A stretch of 23,403 nucleotides of DNA from IMG/VR virus record IMGVR_UViG_3300032285_000137, positions 1-23,403 of that record, one strand, 5' to 3'. A model generated the notes under the pieces. The model was not told the DNA's origin. It saw only the letters and a list, made by a program, of their open reading frames with translations, and searched no databases. This DNA comes from a virus. This document shows, in pieces, positions 1 through 6,159 of this stretch (position 1 is the first letter of the stretch; every line of letters begins with the position of its first letter). The position numbers and the translations under genes were made by a program.

Positions 1-225
1 AAGTATGAAACAGTTGAACCATTCAAACGATACAGTAGTTACGAGCAACTTGCAGAGTTCATTCCAGTGATGACTATGACCAAGTTGGCTTATGAAGAAT
101 CTAATCACAACAAGCAAGGTGTCATACCAATCATGGATAACTATGACCAAGGTCTTGATGCAGTGTTCTTCTATCACTCTCGTCCCTCACAGTTCGATCA
201 TGCGTGGATGGTGACACCATGCTGA
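1..225 (+). CDS. Unknown protein, C-terminal part (5' end outside window)
   Basis: Frame 1 is open from the first base to a TGA at 223-225, giving the last 74 residues of a protein whose start lies left of the window. The fragment is rich in aromatic and polar residues (KYETVEPFKRYSSYEQLAEF near its start, ending in HAWMVTPC) and shows no domain I recognise. It overlaps the next gene, which argues that both belong to the same early operon. It could belong to a phage nucleotide-metabolism or morphology gene, but nothing visible decides this. Confidence 0.7.
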   Translation, partial: KYETVEPFKRYSSYEQLAEFIPVMTMTKLAYEESNHNKQGVIPIMDNYDQGLDAVFFYHSRPSQFDHAWMVTPC

Positions 226-575
226 TGTCTCGGTCGCTTTCTCCAGTAGTTCACCAAAAGCATTGGCACTTGGTGCGTGTTCCAGTAATGCGGGGCGCAG
301 ACGAACACTACACAGTCTATGTGGGTGACAGGACTGTTAGGCGATACAACGACAACACATTACCAGATGAGTTGAAGTCGAAGTTAGCAATGATTCTTGC
401 TCACGAAGGCGGATACAAAGATGATCATGACCTTGACAACATATCTCTCTATACCAACAACCAATCGCATGAGATGGATGATGTTGGGTGGCGGGCGTCG
501 CACTCGTATTTCTGTTTAATTCTGAATCGTGAAACTCTCGATTCACTGAAAGGTGGAGGACTAAATAATGCTTGA
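219..575 (+). CDS. Hypothetical phage protein, 118 aa
   Basis: I do not recognise this protein. Three in-frame starts are possible: GTG 204, ATG 219 and ATG 225. I chose ATG 219 because the purine-rich stretch GGATGGTGA (206-214) sits at a suitable distance. ATG 225 would instead give a classic TGATG restart with the preceding stop. The product is soluble, His- and Asp-rich in the middle (residues about 65-85) and ends in GGGLNNA. The codons for that tail contain the Shine-Dalgarno sequence (GGAGG) of the next small gene, which overlaps its end by 8 bases. Function unknown. Confidence 0.75.
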   Translation: MLMSRSLSPVVHQKHWHLVRVPVMRGADEHYTVYVGDRTVRRYNDNTLPDELKSKLAMILAHEGGYKDDHDLDNISLYTNNQSHEMDDVGWRASHSYFCLILNRETLDSLKGGGLNNA

Positions 576-672
576 GACTATTGCATGGGCAGTTGTGTTG
601 ATGGGACTGGGCGCAATCATTGTTGTGCTAGTCGGCGTGGCAATCGTGTGGATGTGTAGGGAGGACATATGA
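568..672 (+). CDS. Single-pass membrane micropeptide, 34 aa
   Basis: This small frame begins at ATG 568 and ends at TGA 670-672. A strong Shine-Dalgarno sequence (GGTGGAGGA, about 553-561) lies just upstream. The peptide begins MLETIAWAV, carries one uninterrupted hydrophobic segment of about 26 residues (roughly residues 5-29, rich in V, I, L, G and A) and ends in a short charged tail, MCREDI. That layout is a single transmembrane helix with a small hydrophilic C-terminus. Its start overlaps the upstream gene by 8 bases and its stop overlaps the next start by 4 (ATGA), the same coupling used by its neighbours, which supports real translation. Function unknown. Small phage membrane peptides include superinfection-exclusion, anti-defence and holin-like proteins, but nothing here chooses among them. 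Confidence 0.6.
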   Translation: MLETIAWAVVLMGLGAIIVVLVGVAIVWMCREDI

Positions 673-956
673 CTCCCGAGGGCAAGGTCAAGGTCAAGAT
701 TCAAAAGATTCTTAAGGCACACGATGTCTACTTCACCATGCCCATAGGCACAGGGTTCGGCAGTGCGGGTGTCCCTGACTTTGTTGTATGCCACAAGGGT
801 AACTTTATTGGTATCGAAGCGAAGTCGGGCGACAACAAGCCTACCGCCCTACAACTTGAACACATGAAAAGAATCCGTGAGCGAGGAGGACACACACTTG
901 TAGTTAACGAAGATAACTACGAAGAATTAGATTCATTACTGAAAGGAATGAAATGA
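669..956 (+). CDS. VRR-NUC domain endonuclease, 95 aa
   Basis: The whole protein matches the compact VRR-NUC fold, a PD-(D/E)XK-type nuclease common in phages. The visible active-site series is E4, D37 in the GVPDF turn, E50 and K52 in IEAKSG, and Q62 in the following helix. Stand-alone VRR-NUC proteins of this size in phages are thought to act on branched DNA such as Holliday junctions, cutting replication or recombination intermediates before packaging. The length is typical of the stand-alone form. It overlaps the membrane micropeptide upstream by 4 bases and the next gene by 4 bases. The nuclease assignment is strong from the motifs; the exact substrate is inference. Confidence 0.9.
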   Translation: MTPEGKVKVKIQKILKAHDVYFTMPIGTGFGSAGVPDFVVCHKGNFIGIEAKSGDNKPTALQLEHMKRIRERGGHTLVVNEDNYEELDSLLKGMK

Positions 957-1159
957 CAGATGAAGAAGATCGTAGCAATCTGCGAGATCTACATGCGGGG
1001 TTTGCAATGATTGGGCTAATCATGAAAGGAGAATCTTTGCCCATGATCGCATCCTTATCGTATGAACTCGCAGATTCTATGCAAGAAGCACGAGACCAAC
1101 ATAGGGTTGGAATCGTATCCGTTAAACGCCAAACCAAAAAGGAGAAGGCAAATGATTAG
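953..1159 (+). CDS. Small conserved phage protein, 68 aa
   Basis: The start ATG at 953 overlaps the VRR-NUC stop (ATGA) and has AAAGGA five to six bases upstream. The product is a small, mostly helical protein. The segment around residues 27-48 (ESLPMIASLSYELADSMQEA) resembles small phage proteins with a helical 'A..SY.IADAML.AR' pattern, also seen in the 2645-2860 protein of this window. The C-terminus is Lys-rich (KRQTKKEKAND). Its last codons overlap the start of the next gene by 8 bases. No function is known to me. Confidence 0.75.
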   Translation: MTDEEDRSNLRDLHAGFAMIGLIMKGESLPMIASLSYELADSMQEARDQHRVGIVSVKRQTKKEKAND

Positions 1160-1631
1160 ATCTAAAAGCAACATAGCAAGAGCAACAAAACTCGTTGCTG
1201 ATAACCACGATACAACAGCGCAACAAATCGCTACTGAAATCGGTGTGAAGATGGACTCCGCACATAATCTTTTATACAACGCACGCAAGAAGTTACGCCT
1301 ACACAAAGTCGGTCGTGGCAAATTTGCTGTGTGGAAACAGAAGTCACGCATGCAGAGCGCAACACCGTCAGTTGATGTTCCTACTGAAGTAGCGAATCAG
1401 ATACGCAAAGAGATCATTCAGATACATCACACCGATATGGTCAACAACCCGCCTCACTACACAAAGGGTGGCATGGAGACGATCGACTTTATCGAAGCCA
1501 AAGAGTTGGGCTACAACTTGGGCAATGTTGTGAAATACATTACACGAGCCGATCACAAAGGTGATAAGCACGAGGACTTGTGCAAGGCACGCTGGTATCT
1601 CAATCGTGAAATTGCTAAGTTAGCCAAGTAA
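1152..1631 (+). CDS. Helix-turn-helix plus DUF3310 fusion protein, 159 aa
   Basis: I chose ATG 1152 because AAGGAGAAGG lies just upstream and because the longer version from 1062 would run through the preceding gene. Residues 1-62 look like a winged helix-turn-helix: a conserved helix pair around TAQQIATEIGVKMDSAHNLL, then a basic helix and an FAVW hairpin. After a linker, residues 97-155 match DUF3310: NNPPHYTKGG, ETIDFIEA, GNVVKYITRADHKG, DL.KA.WYLNREI. DUF3310 includes T7 gp1.7, described as a nucleotide kinase, but other members are uncharacterised. Fusion to a DNA-binding domain suggests either a regulator sensing nucleotides or a DNA-associated metabolic protein. It is the last gene of its operon, immediately before a terminator. 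Confidence 0.85.
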   Translation: MIRSKSNIARATKLVADNHDTTAQQIATEIGVKMDSAHNLLYNARKKLRLHKVGRGKFAVWKQKSRMQSATPSVDVPTEVANQIRKEIIQIHHTDMVNNPPHYTKGGMETIDFIEAKELGYNLGNVVKYITRADHKGDKHEDLCKARWYLNREIAKLAK

Positions 1632-1636
1632 CCATA

Positions 1637-1670
1637 AGGGGGCATGGTTCGTCCATCGCCCCCTATTTTT
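1637..1670 (+). terminator. Rho-independent terminator
   Basis: GGGGGC (1638-1643) and ATGG (1644-1647) pair with CCAT (1653-1656) and GCCCCC (1658-1663) around a TTCGT loop, with one bulged C. A run TATTTTT (1664-1670) follows at once. This is a strong intrinsic terminator six bases after the DUF3310 gene stop and closes the first plus-strand unit. Confidence 0.85.
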
Positions 1671-1690
1671 GTATCTATTAAAACTCTAAG

Positions 1691-1722
1691 ATTAGCGACC
1701 CATCGATCGGTGGACTGCTAAT
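1691..1722. promoter_or_regulatory. 32-bp imperfect palindrome, candidate operator
   Basis: The outer arms ATTAGC (1691-1696) and GCTAAT (1717-1722) are perfectly inverted. The inner arms CCATCGA (1700-1706) and TCGGTGG (1707-1713) are inverted with one G-T substitution around a central CGATCG. Arms and centre share one axis, between 1706 and 1707, so the whole 32 bp is one dyad with mismatches only at positions 7-9 of each arm. It lies between a terminator and the start of the next operon, where a dimeric repressor or activator site would be expected. No convincing sigma70 promoter is visible beside it; TAAGAT at 1687-1692 is a possible -10 element with no clear -35. It could also act as a 5'-leader hairpin. 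Confidence 0.5.
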
Positions 1723-1754
1723 TTGATACCAGTTCTTGAACAAAGGAAATTGAC

Positions 1755-2006
1755 ATGATGAACAACTACCCGACAAACCCAAGTGTGGTTTGGTCAAACT
1801 CAACTATTACCACCCCTTTACCGTCTGCAACAATTTCAATGCCACAGCAGATAACGCCTAATGATATTGCAGATTATCTAATGAAGATGGACTTTGACCG
1901 ACTGCATACCAATACAGGTGATGTGTGGCAACGGAAAGGACAGGCGGGCTACATGACTTGGGAACAAGCCGTGGTCTATTGTTTAGTTAAACCTTGGTTG
2001 GGGTGA
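1755..2006 (+). CDS. Hypothetical phage protein, 83 aa
   Basis: The start is supported by AAAGGAAA about eight bases upstream, a ribosome-site form shared with the genes at 6611 and 8598. The first 32 residues are low in charge and rich in Thr, Ser, Asn and Pro. A folded-looking part follows (residues about 33-83) with MKMDFDRLHTN and YMTWEQAVVYCLVKPWL. It is the first gene after the terminator and palindrome, so its expression would report on any operator there. Not recognised. Confidence 0.75.
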   Translation: MMNNYPTNPSVVWSNSTITTPLPSATISMPQQITPNDIADYLMKMDFDRLHTNTGDVWQRKGQAGYMTWEQAVVYCLVKPWLG

Positions 2007-2009
2007 TAT

Positions 2010-2369
2010 ATGGAAACAGGAACAGAAATTTTGCTCGCACGCATAGCGTCTCACCCCGAAGAATTTGTAGAGGGCTTGGCTTCCAAGTGGGCGCGAGTTA
2101 TGAACATGACAGGGTGTCTACCCGACGAGGACAAGCAAGCACTTAAAGAAGCGCTTAAGCGAGCAGAAATTGATTGCTTCAATGGAGAGGTTCTTGCAAC
2201 ACTAGCAGGCGAGCGTGAACCATTGGGTAGTGCTGAAAATACTATTCGCTATCAAGCCAAAGATCGCTACTCGACAGGATGGACAGACCCGAAAGGTTTA
2301 GTTCAAGTAGGTAATGGTGGCACTATATCAACTACCGCATACAACCCTGCGCAAGCGAGAGCGTTATGA
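2010..2369 (+). CDS. Hypothetical phage protein, 119 aa
   Basis: This gene starts three bases after the previous stop, with a GGTTGGGGTG stretch as a probable ribosome site. The first 70 residues are helical and acidic (for example HPEEFVEGLASKWARVM and DKQALKEALKRAEIDC). The C-terminal 45 residues are polar and probably extended. It overlaps the zinc-ribbon gene by ATGA at 2366-2369. No domain recognised. Confidence 0.75.
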   Translation: METGTEILLARIASHPEEFVEGLASKWARVMNMTGCLPDEDKQALKEALKRAEIDCFNGEVLATLAGEREPLGSAENTIRYQAKDRYSTGWTDPKGLVQVGNGGTISTTAYNPAQARAL

Positions 2370-2611
2370 AATGCCCCGAGTGCGGTGCATGGTCAATAGT
2401 GAAAGAGACAAGACAATCGCCCACTTTTGGGCAAACACGAAGGAGAGAATGTGCAAACGAACACCGATTTACAACCCAAGAACTCGTTATCCCGCAAGAG
2501 GCAATTGATTTTGAGAGACGAACTCATCTCGAGAATATCAAGAAACGATTGGAATCCATTCAAACGCGTAGACCCAAGCGTGTTAGAAAAAGTAATGCGC
2601 GCATCTACTAA
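2366..2611 (+). CDS. NrdR-like zinc-ribbon protein lacking the ATP cone, 81 aa
   Basis: The first 39 residues follow the zinc-ribbon signature of the ribonucleotide reductase repressor NrdR: MKCPECG at the start, TR in the middle, then RRREC and HRFTTQE. The visible metal ligands are C3, C6, C29 and probably H33, instead of the usual second CxxC pair. NrdR is normally about 150 residues with an ATP-cone domain after the ribbon. Here the ribbon is followed only by about 40 basic, helical residues, so nucleotide sensing by the usual route is absent. It may be a DNA-binding protein acting on host or phage promoters such as NrdR boxes (inference). Translation is probably coupled to the upstream gene, because no strong ribosome site precedes ATG 2366. 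Confidence 0.8.
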   Translation: MKCPECGAWSIVKETRQSPTFGQTRRRECANEHRFTTQELVIPQEAIDFERRTHLENIKKRLESIQTRRPKRVRKSNARIY

Positions 2612-2648
2612 GAAACAAACACAGCAATACGAGGACGCACTACTATGA
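2451..2648 (+). CDS. Possible overlapping gene in another frame, 65 aa
   Basis: A second frame within and beyond the zinc-ribbon gene could be translated from GTG 2451, preceded by AGGAGAG (2441-2447). It ends at TGA 2646-2648, overlapping the next start by ATGA, just as real genes here do. The product is basic and helical in its second half (WNPFKRVDPSVLEKVMRAS). It shares 161 bases with the zinc-ribbon frame, which carries a recognisable family signature. The ribosome site, the ATGA junction and otherwise unexplained bases 2612-2644 support this frame. Its non-ATG start and the overlap count against it. Confidence 0.4.
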   Translation: MQTNTDLQPKNSLSRKRQLILRDELISRISRNDWNPFKRVDPSVLEKVMRASTKKQTQQYEDALL

Positions 2649-2860
2649 AAGATATATCAGCATTTCCGCATGAGAATTTTTTGTCTCATCGAGGCATGGC
2701 CTTGCGTGATTACTTTGCGAGTAAGGCTATGCAAGCACTAATTCAATTTGAAGACCAAGCACTGCCATATGAATCTAGAAACACAAAAGATTTCGATGAC
2801 AGAGTTTCTTATCAGGCATACCGATACGCAGACGCAATGATGAAAGCGAGAGGAGAATGA
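2645..2860 (+). CDS. Small conserved phage protein, 71 aa
   Basis: The middle (RGMALRDYFASKAMQALI) and the end (YQAYRYADAMMKARGE) match a pattern very common in small phage proteins: 'G.tlRDYFAakAMqalI ... aY..ADAML.AR'. No biochemical role is known to me. It sits between the zinc-ribbon region and DNA polymerase, and its stop overlaps the polymerase start by ATGA, so the two are probably translated together. Confidence 0.85.
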   Translation: MKDISAFPHENFLSHRGMALRDYFASKAMQALIQFEDQALPYESRNTKDFDDRVSYQAYRYADAMMKARGE

Positions 2861-4743
2861 GTTTAATTACTCTCGACTTCGAGACCTACTACGACTCCAA
2901 GATCAAACTTGGTTTCAAGCATCAGACTACCGAAGAGTATGTGCGAGACAAACGCTTTGAAGTCATAGGCGTTGGCGTGAAGGTTGATGACGAACCATCC
3001 GTTTGGTTTACAGGCAACAACGACAAGATAAAAGAATTCTTATCCACATTTGACTGGAGCAGCAGCGCGTTGTTGTGTCACAACACCCTCTTCGATGGAT
3101 GTATTCTTAGTTGGAAGTATGGCATCACACCAGCGTTCATGTATGACACTCTGTGTATGGCTCGTGCGTTGCATGGCGTCGATGCAGGTGGTTCGCTGAA
3201 GGCGTTGGCTACACGCTATGAGATAGGCGCAAAGGGCGAAGAGGTTGTCTTGGCTGAAGGCAAGACTCGACTCGACTTCAATAAAGAAGAACTAGCCCGC
3301 TACGGTGAGTATTGCAAGAATGACGTAGATCTTACTTTTACCCTCTTCAATATATTGTCGAACGAGTTTCCCGAAGATGAAATGAAACTAATTGATATGA
3401 CATTGCGGATGTTCACGCATCCAGTGTTTTATGTTGACGACGCCCTACTGCAAGAGAGGGCTGACGAGTTGCGCGAAGAGAAGAACGCACTGCTAGAAGG
3501 CTTGATGGAGAAACTCAACTGCGAGACGGCAGAGCAAGTGCGCAAGCGTTTGGCGAGCAACAAGAAGTTTGCTGAACTACTAGCGGAACACAACATTACT
3601 GTCCCGATGAAAGATAGCAAAACAACTGGAAAGGAAACATATGCGTTGGCTAAAAACGATGAGGGCTTTTTGGCGCTTATGGAGGCGGATAATGTTTTCA
3701 TACAGCAACTCTGCGCGGTGCGTCTTGGGACTAAATCAACCATCGAAGAGTCAAGGATTGAAAGATTCATCGACATCGGCAAGCGTAACAAGGGGATGCT
3801 ACCCATCCCACTCAAATACTATGGCGCTCACACAGGCAGATGGGCAGGCTCTGATAAAGTCAATTTCCAAAATCTCCCAAGTCGAGATAAGAAAAAGAAA
3901 GCACTCAAGAACGCGGTGGTTGCGCCCGATGACTGCATCGTTATCAACTGCGACTCGTCTCAAATCGAGGCGCGTGTCCTCGCATGGTTGGCAGGACAGA
4001 ATGATGTGGTCGAGCAGTTTCGCAAGGGAGAAGATGTTTATTCGCTCTTCGCAACCAAGATATATGGCAAGCCCGTCACGAAGGCTAACCCAGTGGAACG
4101 GTTCGTTGGTAAAACCTGTATTCTGGGTTTAGGCTATGGGACTGGTGCGTTAAAACTTCAGCACACGCTCAAGACAAGTCCTCCCGGGGCGATCGTTACT
4201 AAAGAAGAGGCTCAAAAGTATGTTGATACATACCGCGAACAGAACGACAAGGTCAAAGCGCTGTGGAACGAAGGCGATGGCGTAATAAAACATCTATCCA
4301 TATGGCCTAAAGACAAGAAGAACTATTTCTATGGTGAGCACGAGTGTGTGGTTGTAACTTCTACGGGACTAAAACTGCCGAACGGGTTATACATACGCTA
4401 TCCCGAACTCAAACTCAATAGCAATGAATCTAAATCCCAATACGAATACAAGTCTCGTAAAGGACAAGTATCCCTGTGGGGCGGATCGCTAGTTGAAAAC
4501 GTAGTTCAAGCCTTGGCGCGGATTGTCGTGGGACAGCAGATGCTTAAGATACAAGAGCAATACCGCATAGCCCTGACTGTTCACGACGCTGCCGTGGTGG
4601 TTGTTGAAGAGGCCGAGAAAGATAACGCGCTTGCTTATATTGTCGAGTGCATGAACTGGACGCCTGACTGGGCTAAGGGTTTACCCGTGACTTGTGAAGC
4701 GCAGTATGGCGAAAGTTATGGTGATATGGTAGAGTATAAGTAA
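2857..4743 (+). CDS. polA: Family A DNA polymerase with 3'-5' exonuclease, 628 aa
   Basis: This is the replicative polymerase of the phage. The N-terminal proofreading exonuclease shows Exo I (LDFET, D7 and E9), Exo II (HNTLFD, N76 and D80) and Exo III (YCKND, Y152 and D156). The polymerase part shows the phage-type YYGAHTGRW (321-329), motif A (D366-SSQIEAR), motif B on the O-helix (R415, K419, Y427, G428) and motif C (VHD, H576 and D577). All catalytic residues are present and the length is usual for phage enzymes without a 5'-3' exonuclease. The residue equivalent to E. coli Phe762 is Leu423, placed by counting from R754=R415 and K758=K419; Y766=Y427 agrees. Its start overlaps the upstream gene by ATGA. 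Confidence 0.97.
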   Translation: MSLITLDFETYYDSKIKLGFKHQTTEEYVRDKRFEVIGVGVKVDDEPSVWFTGNNDKIKEFLSTFDWSSSALLCHNTLFDGCILSWKYGITPAFMYDTLCMARALHGVDAGGSLKALATRYEIGAKGEEVVLAEGKTRLDFNKEELARYGEYCKNDVDLTFTLFNILSNEFPEDEMKLIDMTLRMFTHPVFYVDDALLQERADELREEKNALLEGLMEKLNCETAEQVRKRLASNKKFAELLAEHNITVPMKDSKTTGKETYALAKNDEGFLALMEADNVFIQQLCAVRLGTKSTIEESRIERFIDIGKRNKGMLPIPLKYYGAHTGRWAGSDKVNFQNLPSRDKKKKALKNAVVAPDDCIVINCDSSQIEARVLAWLAGQNDVVEQFRKGEDVYSLFATKIYGKPVTKANPVERFVGKTCILGLGYGTGALKLQHTLKTSPPGAIVTKEEAQKYVDTYREQNDKVKALWNEGDGVIKHLSIWPKDKKNYFYGEHECVVVTSTGLKLPNGLYIRYPELKLNSNESKSQYEYKSRKGQVSLWGGSLVENVVQALARIVVGQQMLKIQEQYRIALTVHDAAVVVVEEAEKDNALAYIVECMNWTPDWAKGLPVTCEAQYGESYGDMVEYK

Positions 4744-4758
4744 AGAAGGAATTGACAA

Positions 4759-4944
4759 ATGGAATCCACATCCTACGAAGACGAAGAGTTCAACCGCATA
4801 GAGATGGAGTCTCGCATCAAGCAAGACTATGTGCGTGACATGAAGCAACCATCAAGAGAACAGCTTATTGCGGAAGTCGCTGTGCTGACTGAGTTGGTGC
4901 GTGTCTTGTCTGACAGAGTTGCTGAGTTGGAGGGGAAGAAATGA
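4759..4944 (+). CDS. Small acidic coiled-coil protein, 61 aa
   Basis: GAAGGA sits about eight bases before ATG 4759. The first half is strongly acidic (MESTSYEDEEFNRIEMESR). The second half has a clear leucine/valine heptad pattern (LIAEVAVLTELVRVLSDRVA, residues about 37-56) typical of a short dimeric coiled coil, ending EGKK. Function unknown. It overlaps the next gene by ATGA. Confidence 0.75.
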   Translation: MESTSYEDEEFNRIEMESRIKQDYVRDMKQPSREQLIAEVAVLTELVRVLSDRVAELEGKK

Positions 4945-5282
4945 ACTCGCAATGGAGTGACGAAGTAAAAGAACGCTACACAAAAGACCAAGCGTTCTAT
5001 GCGGAATGTACTGCCCGTGGGATTCAGATAAGGCTAAACATAGACACACTTAATTGGGAGGAACACATGACTAGACCAATCGGCATATCAGTGCCACACC
5101 GCAGAGTAGAAGAAGATGATGACATCCAAGAATACAAGAAGCCTTGGGTTGCGTTGCCCACAGTAGTAATTCTAGATATTTTTGCAGAGACTGTAAAAAC
5201 ACACGGTGGTGGGTCTATGCCTGACGGACAAATTGCATTTGCCAAGGCAATTGAAAAAGCATTAAAGGATAGAAACACATGA
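4941..5282 (+). CDS. Hypothetical protein with possible internal start, 113 aa
   Basis: The full frame starts at ATG 4941, overlapping the upstream stop by ATGA. A second in-frame ATG at 5067 (Met43) has a better ribosome site, GGGAGGA at 5056-5062, and would give a 71-residue product. The first 42 residues are polar. After Met43 come a charged segment with EEDDD, then a helical end (VVILDIFAETVKTH and FAKAIEKALKDRNT). Either one protein is made, or two forms share a C-terminus. No domain recognised. Confidence 0.7.
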   Translation: MNSQWSDEVKERYTKDQAFYAECTARGIQIRLNIDTLNWEEHMTRPIGISVPHRRVEEDDDIQEYKKPWVALPTVVILDIFAETVKTHGGGSMPDGQIAFAKAIEKALKDRNT

Positions 5283-5485
5283 CTAACAGAGAAGTATTCG
5301 TGACCTTTATACGCGATCTACTGCGCGCAAGGACACTAGAAGAGATCATTGGCAAAGAGTTGCGTGAGGCATACATCTCCAAGATGGACGCAGAGAAAGC
5401 ACTTGAGTATGCAACTAGCGTAGTCGAGTACAACCGCCAACGTATACGTCGCTTAGAAGAGCGCTTAAAGGAATTACATGAGTAA
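5279..5485 (+). CDS. Small coiled-coil protein, 68 aa
   Basis: Almost the whole protein is predicted by eye to be helical and highly charged (RDLLRARTLEEIIGKELREA and RQRIRRLEERLKEL). The last 25 residues form an obvious coiled coil. The start overlaps the previous stop by ATGA and the end overlaps the nuclease start by 8 bases, so it may be translated in step with the nuclease. Function unknown; an accessory or regulatory partner of the nuclease is possible but unproved. Confidence 0.75.
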   Translation: MTNREVFVTFIRDLLRARTLEEIIGKELREAYISKMDAEKALEYATSVVEYNRQRIRRLEERLKELHE

Positions 5486-6134
5486 CTACAAATGGTCTTT
5501 CTCCTCGCTGAAGGAATACATCAACTGCCCCAAGCAGTACCAAGAAGTCAAGGTATTGAAGCGTTACTTCAAGCAAACTACGCCCGAGATGACCTACGGC
5601 AACGAAGTGCATAAGGCATTAGAGAATTACGTCAAGGACGGCACTCCTCTCGCTAAGAATTACTTACACTTTAAACCGCTTATGGATACCATCATCGACA
5701 TCGAAGGTGAGAAGTTTCCCGAGCAACGCATGGCTCTGGACAGAGACGGCAACGCTTGTAAGTACAGCGACGGCTGGGTACGAGGTATCGTGGACTTGCT
5801 TATTGTGCGTGGCGACACAGGCTATATCCTCGACTACAAGACAGGTAGCAATAAGTACCCTGACGTAAAACAGTTAAAGCTGATGGCGCTGATGACCTTC
5901 GCCCATAACCCCGACATAAATACGATCAATGCGGGTTTGTTATTCGTGGCGCATAACAGTTTTGTAAATGAGTCTTATGAGCGTAAAGACATAGACAAAC
6001 TATGGGACGCGTTCAAGTCTGACCTACGTAGGCTGGATAATTCATACGTCACAAACATGTGGAATCCAAACCCAACTCCACTATGCGGCTGGTGTCCAGT
6101 CAGAACTTGCGAACACTACAAGGACAGAAGATAA
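5478..6134 (+). CDS. RecB/Cas4-like PD-(D/E)XK nuclease with Fe-S cysteines, 218 aa
   Basis: The protein follows the RecB-family nuclease order: N-terminal SSLKEYINCPKQY with C17, GNEVHKALE with H45, RGIVD with D106, ILDYKTG with D119 and K121, and QLKLMAL with Q132. Three further cysteines near the end, C203, C206 and C211 (PLCGWCPVRTC), complete with C17 the four-cysteine 4Fe-4S arrangement of Cas4- and AddB-type nucleases. All active-site residues are present. Such phage enzymes probably process DNA ends for recombination-dependent replication or degrade host DNA. There is no CRISPR array or cas1/cas2 nearby, so a CRISPR role is unlikely. The neighbouring polymerase and SF2 helicase support a replication/recombination role. 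Confidence 0.93.
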   Translation: MSNYKWSFSSLKEYINCPKQYQEVKVLKRYFKQTTPEMTYGNEVHKALENYVKDGTPLAKNYLHFKPLMDTIIDIEGEKFPEQRMALDRDGNACKYSDGWVRGIVDLLIVRGDTGYILDYKTGSNKYPDVKQLKLMALMTFAHNPDINTINAGLLFVAHNSFVNESYERKDIDKLWDAFKSDLRRLDNSYVTNMWNPNPTPLCGWCPVRTCEHYKDRR

Positions 6135-6159
6135 TCTTATAACTTATTGAGAGGATGAT

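Noticed and set aside
1062-1151. Longer start for the DUF3310 protein, adding 30 residues
   Set aside because: It would run through the preceding gene, and ATG 1152 has a good AAGGAGAAGG ribosome site and the usual short overlap.
1750-1755. TTGACA as a -35 promoter element
   Set aside because: It overlaps the start codon region, has no -10 sequence at the right distance, and the same bases recur after the ribosome site at 4751.
5478-6134. Cas4-like nuclease as part of a CRISPR system
   Set aside because: No repeat-spacer array and no other cas gene is visible in the window.
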